Source of the DNA: Dendrophyllia cribrosa
Lineage: Eukaryota > Cnidaria > Anthozoa > Scleractinia > Dendrophylliidae
Direction: 5' to 3'
NCBI GenBank assembly: GCA_024195265.1
Contig: JAJLRJ010000008.1
Coordinates: 39,870,873-39,934,872, forward strand
Length of the DNA: 64,000 bases
Shown here: one piece after another, positions 61,101 to 64,000 of the stretch
Layout: each line of letters begins with the position of its first letter
Position numbering within the stretch: the stretch's first letter is position 1
Position numbers and translations under genes: made by a program
Notes under the pieces: generated by a model
Told to the model about the DNA's origin: nothing
The model's database searches: none
Seen by the model: the letters and a program-made list of their open reading frames with translations, nothing else

Positions 61101-63120
61101 TAGCACCAAACAACGGCATAAAGAAATATAATTCTAAAGGGCTCTGTACAGCATTTAAATCCTCCGATCAATTTGAGAGATATTCCGCCGAGATCAAAAG
61201 ATCAATATCATCGAAGAGGACCAATTCATAACTGTGATCTAAAGGCGCATTTCTCTCTTTTAAGACTTAAATCTGGAAAAGCTTTATGCTTTTTAAATAC
61301 TTTGTAGCGATGAGTGGTACTAGTTTTTAGCTTGTCTATTTTTATAGAGATTCGCTTAAAGACATGTTTGAAGGCTTAAAACAATACAATGGTCACACAA
61401 CAGGGGTCGTGTAGGTCGTCTACCCCATTTATAACCAGCCTTTGTTTAGACGGATCTATAAAGAACCTCCCTTTATTTCATACGAATGGGGTAGATCTCT
61501 AAAAGACATACTGATCAGGGCTAAACACGCCAGGCGCTAGTAGGATTTGTGATGGGCCTGTCAACACCTTTCATTTCATTTGGTTTCACTGCATGCACAT
61601 TATTATAATTATACGAGATTAGCGACGGGTGATTTACGTCATCAGTATGAAATTTCTCAAAGTAAATCGCAGACGCTCTCTCGTGCGAACGCCCCTAGCG
61701 GCCGGTAGCGATGAGAGGCGGCTGTATTCGCAGGCTACTTGCCTAGAGGATAGCACTGATTTAAAGGGGCTTTTCATGTTTGTTACTATGGTAACACCAC
61801 AATTTCAAAGAGAATTACAATGCTATTTACACCGATGCAAAGCACGGTTTAGCCGTTGTAAATCTAAACCCAATTAGACTGACCAATCAAATTTCTGCAC
61901 TGAAAAAGATATTTTCAGTTTATGTAGGTTATTGCTGCGGAACGAGCGTAGCGAGTGAGCAGCAACATAATCAGGATTTAAGAGAAATATATGAGAAAAA
62001 AATATAAGCTACGAAAAATCTCGATTTGATCGCTTTTTACCAGAATTCACTGCGCCACGCACACATTTTGGGCCAGAATTCACTGCGCCACGCACACATT
62101 TTGGGCCAGAATTCACTGCGTCACGAACAATAGCCTCGCTTGCTGCTTCAAGCTGTTGGCTGCGGAATTTGTAATATTTTGGTCCAACATGTGCCAGTCG
62201 TAATCGGAACTGAAGTGTCGAAGACTACCGCGAGTTGAGCGAGGACTGTGAGGCATGGTGATAGGACCGTTGGATAGCAAAGATTTTCGAAGATTGTACG
62301 GAATAAAAGACAAATTTATTTTGAAATCACTCCGACAGCGGTCGATGAGACTGAGCTGAGCGCGTGGGGACGCGAAACCTGAGCTGAGCGCGTGGAGACG
62401 CGAATACGATACGGCTAGCTAGTAACGCAACATATTCATTATCAATAATTAAGTTAAACCTAAATTTTCACACCTTCCTCGTGGTGAACGCGTCCTTTGC
62501 TCAACAATATTCTACAGACATTGCAAGAACTTGATGCGTGAATTACAAAACAAAATTAGTCTTATCAGCTGGAGTTTTCGTCAATTCATCCCGGTTACAT
62601 TTGCTTTGCTTTCCCTCAAAAAACGAAAGAGAAAATTCTGTAATACCAGCGAGGCGATAAAACAGCATTATTACAACAAATTTACCGCAGCAATTACTAT
62701 CTTTTGGATACACTAGTTTATAGAATCAAATGTGGGAAAGCTTGGGAAATTTAGGCCCACGATTACAAAGGTCCAAAACTAGAAGGTTTCGGTAAAAAGT
62801 CGACGTTCTGAGAAAGAATTGTTTTTCATTCGCAAAGAAGTGTTCCCAAGGTAATTGTTTTTCTGTTTCTCATTTAAGTCATCGACCATTTGGCGATGTT
62901 TATCACCGCCGGCTCTTCGCTTTGATTATAAACCTTATCTGCTGTTCGGCAATATTCATATTTACCACACTTCTTGTTTTAGTTTCCATTGTTGAATGTC
63001 GGAGTTTTGAAATGTTTCAAATTTTAACCAATTCATCCATCCATCGACAGCTCAATCGATTGTTTTTCTCTGTAGGTTGATGCAGCACAACTTCCAGCAC
63101 GTAACGTCTCTGTCCTTGGA
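46340..63120 (+). CDS. Secreted cationic protein gene with duplicated mini-exons, runs off window
   Basis: Phase-0 exons: 46340-46447 (signal peptide, MFHRQVWLVW... ending CNS-VEQ), 47014-47052 (DSLKINGQEEQSE), 49278-49388 (starts MLSVDAGPMK, ends in the basic GFISFLKSLLRRRK after an Arg-Lys-Arg), 50689-50811 (GILQSPGNYGPVFLDLG plus NNT/NSS sequons), 52647-52757 (second copy of the 49278 exon, encoding the same peptide), 55004-55054 (TTRKEDKTEKKVSILG), 60552-60599 and 63076-63120 (VSVLG repeats). No stop was found, so it continues beyond 64000. QSxGNY ties it to the three small genes in the tandem block. The KR-flanked amphipathic segment looks like a processed cationic peptide. That is inference, and no known family was recognised. 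Which exons are used together is unknown. Confidence 0.5.
46901..46951 (+). pseudogene. Duplicated exon 2 without a donor
   Basis: The acceptor region and first codons (catcttccag, gactcg) duplicate 47004-47020, but no GT donor follows in frame before a stop. It came from a 113-bp tandem duplication. Confidence 0.5.
47014..47052 (+). CDS. Exon 2: acidic linker
   Basis: ATCTTCCAG acceptor, 13 codons, and GTAGGT donor in phase 0. Confidence 0.5.
47871..48327. mobile_element. Foldback MITE at a TTAA target (piggyBac-like)
   Basis: The arms of about 165 bp start agtgcctatcacccctagaa and are inverted. TTAA flanks both ends (47867-47870 and 48328-48331). The paralogous site at 51915 (ggtgcttaataac) is empty with a single TTAA. 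TTAA duplication is the mark of piggyBac-type transposition. Confidence 0.85.
48672..48718. repeat. ATT microsatellite
   Basis: About 15 att units directly before the ggggctcgcgg repeat. Confidence 0.95.
48780..48995 (+). mobile_element. Penelope-like retroelement end
   Basis: gggtgttttgttgttcac, then cttgttcaaatgatgaagtc and tgcagacgaaaccg, recur at 52090-52300 and inverted at 51570-51795. tgatga, a short stem and cgaaac resemble the hammerhead cores known from Penelope-like elements. Confidence 0.45.
49124..49153. repeat. Run of 30 C
   Basis: Uninterrupted cytosine run about 125 bp before the cationic exon. Confidence 0.95.
49278..49388 (+). CDS. Cationic amphipathic exon, copy 1
   Basis: A TTTTACAACAG acceptor precedes 37 codons that end in ARKRGFISFLKSLLRRRK at a GTATTT donor, phase 0. 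Hydrophobic and basic residues alternate as in an amphipathic helix, and RKR precedes it. Confidence 0.55.
50689..50811 (+). CDS. QSxGNY exon
   Basis: A CATATTTTTAG acceptor precedes 41 codons and a strong GTAAGT donor, phase 0. It contains QSPGNYGPVF, the motif of exon 2 in the three small genes, and two N-glycosylation sequons. Confidence 0.55.
50823..51498. mobile_element. Tigger/pogo-like non-autonomous DNA element
   Basis: The left end cagtggaaccccgatataac and the inverted right end (cagaatggaactccgatata) are the typical termini of this group. A TA precedes the left end, and the right TA is lost. The inside repeats the cgttataccggggttcgt motif. A partial copy lies at 55838-56335. Confidence 0.7.
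51570..51795 (-). mobile_element. Penelope-like end, inverted copy
   Basis: The minus strand reads ccctgatgaagactgtag, then ttatcagacgaaaccggtc, the best hammerhead-type core in the window (ctgatga, stem, gaaa). See the sibling at 48780. Confidence 0.5.
52070..52300 (+). mobile_element. Penelope-like end, second direct copy
   Basis: Same layout as 48780, with gtgatgaagtctgcaggt and atcggacgaaatggg. It is part of the larger duplication that carries the cationic exon. Confidence 0.45.
52647..52757 (+). CDS. Cationic amphipathic exon, copy 2
   Basis: The same 37 codons as 49278-49388 with one silent change seen (ctc to ctt), and the same acceptor and donor. It could be spliced in addition or instead. 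Confidence 0.5.
53350..54321. mobile_element. Long foldback palindrome, arms about 480 bp
   Basis: ggtggctccaagtagtcttt on the left is the inverse of the right end near agtagccacc. The similarity continues to the centre near 53835, for example gcgtttccatagcaacggta against taccgttgctatggaaacgc. It was inserted into the duplicated segment, as the copy at 49870-50350 lacks it. Confidence 0.85.
55004..55054 (+). CDS. VSxLG exon 1
   Basis: A CCACTTTAG acceptor precedes 17 codons ending KKVSILG at a GTGAGT donor, phase 0. The intron that follows (cagcagcttctaagccac) recurs after the exon at 60552. Confidence 0.5.
55328..55350. repeat. AAAT microsatellite
   Basis: Short run of taaataaataaata. Confidence 0.85.
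55838..56335. repeat. Partial copies of the Tigger-like element
   Basis: Matches 51069-51420 and then repeats the cgttataccggg part a second time, giving two tandem tails. Confidence 0.65.
56565..58790 (-). pseudogene. Tx1/L1-like LINE ORF2, endonuclease and RT part, inverted
   Basis: Reading the minus strand from 58790: ADICFLQETYS and GGDFNLT, then TDHSAVILEI (APE endonuclease), a spacer, GNDGLSVEFYKVFWPEIG, AIDFEKAFDSI (RT motif A), RQGDPLSPYLF (motif B) and FADDITTF (motif C). Stops and frameshifts (for example an in-frame TGA near 58672) show that it is dead. The 5' end of the element is missing. The read-out ends near 56570, before another repeat. Its missing 3' part lies next to it in the opposite direction (58823-60190). 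Confidence 0.85.
58823..60190 (+). pseudogene. Tx1/L1-like LINE ORF2, C-terminal part
   Basis: The plus strand reads NFESIEKSVKELLHGWRWRG, IGRIRVIKSFAIPKILYRA, KGGLSMPDIKSM and, after an insertion at 59271-59575, the zinc-knuckle region PLCYWCKTDIESLEHFLFQC. This is the part of ORF2 that follows the RT domain. No 3' untranslated region or poly(A) tail was recognised before intron sequence resumes near 60190. Confidence 0.8.
59271..59575. mobile_element. 305-bp element with about 97-bp inverted ends, inside the LINE
   Basis: actagtgtatccaaaagata at the left is inverted at the right. It interrupts the LINE frame after Val-Pro-Tyr-Phe-Tyr. Its right half is shared with the longer elements ending at 62716 and running past 63851. 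No clear target duplication was seen. Confidence 0.8.
60552..60599 (+). CDS. VSxLG exon 2
   Basis: A TTTTATCTCTGTAG acceptor precedes VGATQIPESNVSVLGV. The border is set at the strong GTGAGT (60600), which adds one codon compared with siblings. Confidence 0.5.
60741..61737. mobile_element. Foldback element with 110-bp inverted ends and 9-bp target duplication
   Basis: The ends tagcctgcgaatacagccgc are inverted (60741-60850 and 61628-61737). ctagcctag (60732-60740) and cttgcctag (61738-61746) are a 9-bp duplication with one change. Homologous introns at 55130 and 60218 lack it. Long ends with 9-bp duplications suggest a Mutator-like origin. The 80-codon frame at 60992 inside it is unrecognised. 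Confidence 0.85.
61925..62716. mobile_element. Non-autonomous element, copy 1
   Basis: About 790 bp from ttattgctgcggaacgagcg to ggatacactag, repeated at 63222-64000. It contains 33-bp tandem units (ccagaattcactgcgccacg; two full plus a partial here) and ends in the same inverted tail as 59271-59575. Confidence 0.75.
63076..63120 (+). CDS. VSxLG exon 3
   Basis: A TTTCTCTGTAG acceptor precedes VDAAQLPARNVSVLG and a GTGAGT donor, phase 0. It is the last exon of this gene visible in the window. Confidence 0.5.
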
Positions 63121-63221
63121 GTGAGTATCTTTCTCTTTTTCTTTCGTTTTGAATAGAACCATTATTCGATGGTCTGCTTGAGAAATTCCATATAACAGTG
63201 ATCATTTGGGAAAACTAATAA

Positions 63222-64000
63222 AGGATATTGTTGCTGCGGAACGAGCGTAGCGAGTGAGCAGCAACATAATCAGGATTTAAGAGAAATATATGAGAAAAAA
63301 ATATAAGCTACGAAAAATCTCGATTTGATCGCTTTTTACCAGAATTCACTGCGCCACGCACACATTTTGGGCCAGAATTCATTGCGCCACGCACACATTT
63401 TGGGCCAGAATTCACTGCGCCACGCACACATTTTGGGCCAGAATTCACTGCGCCACGAACAATAGCCTCGCTTGCTGCTTCAAGCTGTTGGCTGCGAGAT
63501 TTGTAATATTTTGGTCCAACATGTGCCAGTCGTAATCGGAACTGAAGTGTCGAAGACTACCGCGAGTTGAGCGAGGACTGTGAGGCATGGTGATAGGACC
63601 GTTGGATAGCAAGGATTTTCGAAGACTGTACGGAATAAAAGACAAATTTATTTTGAAATCACTCCGACAGCGGTCGATGAGACTGAGCTGAGCGCGTGGG
63701 GACGCGAAACCTGAGCTGAGCGCGTGGAGACGCGAATACGATACGGCTAGCTAGTAACGCAACATATTCATTATCAATAATTAAGTTAAACCTAAATTTT
63801 CACACTTTCCACGTGGTGAACGCGTCCTTTACTCAACAATATTCTACAGACATTGCAAGAACTTGATGCGTGAATTACAAAACAAAATTAGTCTTATTAG
63901 CTGGAGTTTTCGTCAATTCATCCCGGTTACATTTGCTTTGCTTTCCCTCAAAAAACGAAAGAGAAAATTCTGTAATACCAGCGAGGCGATAAAACAGCAT
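63222..64000. mobile_element. Non-autonomous element, copy 2, cut by window end
   Basis: Nearly identical to 61925-62716 but with one more 33-bp tandem unit (three full plus a partial near 63340-63455). High identity points to recent activity or local duplication. Confidence 0.75.

Noticed and set aside
60992..61231. 80-codon frame inside the foldback element as a transposase remnant
   Set aside because: No transposase motif is visible and the length is within chance for AT-rich DNA.

Overview
The window is eukaryotic. Coding sequence lies in short exons with GT/AG borders, the domains (SRCR, TSP1) are animal extracellular modules, and most of the rest is introns, inverted-repeat elements, LINE pieces and minisatellites. 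The AT-rich composition and the kinds of SRCR, TSP1 and Tx1/L1-like LINE sequence suggest an anthozoan cnidarian, most likely a stony coral. That assignment comes from recognition, not from a search. No bacterial features were seen, and no tRNA or rRNA gene was recognised.

Region 1 (1-14.8 kb) holds two putative surface or secreted recognition genes arranged head to head. On the minus strand, a two-exon gene (signal-peptide exon 1718-1790, TSP1 exon 53-189) encodes a 69-residue secreted single-TSP1 protein. On the plus strand, a 15-exon model (4533-14799) encodes a signal peptide, nine SRCR domains of two strictly alternating subtypes (A-B-A-B-A-B-A-B-A), a Ser/Thr-rich stalk, one membrane segment and a tail with ITAM-like tyrosine pairs. 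All joins up to the tail are phase 1, and the model sums to 1142 codons plus stop. Decayed SRCR pieces in the introns record earlier duplication.

Region 2 (14.9-45.1 kb) is a roughly 10-kb segment present three times in tandem. Each copy holds a minisatellite, then a TATA box and a tiny multi-exon gene for a secreted Lys/Arg-rich protein of 85-97 residues, then a non-coding terminal exon with AATAAA. In copies 2 and 3 the minisatellite is a 45-bp unit carrying the cAMP-response palindrome TGACGTCA. In copy 1 it is a 121-bp unit without that site. Copy 1 has an extra intron, and copy 3 has a frameshifted C-terminus.

Region 3 (46.3 kb to the end) holds a larger relative of those genes, still incomplete at the window edge. 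It has a signal-peptide exon and phase-0 mini-exons, including a duplicated exon for a cationic amphipathic segment behind an Arg-Lys-Arg site, an exon with the QSxGNY motif shared with the three small genes, and a series of repeated VSxLG exons. Its introns are full of mobile DNA: a TTAA-flanked foldback, a Tigger-like element, Penelope-like ends with hammerhead-type cores, a 970-bp palindrome and a Tx1/L1-like LINE whose 5' part is inverted relative to its 3' part.

All gene models are read by eye from splice signals, frame and phase, without transcripts. Exon borders in the SRCR array are firm. The stalk exons and the completeness of the region 3 gene are not.
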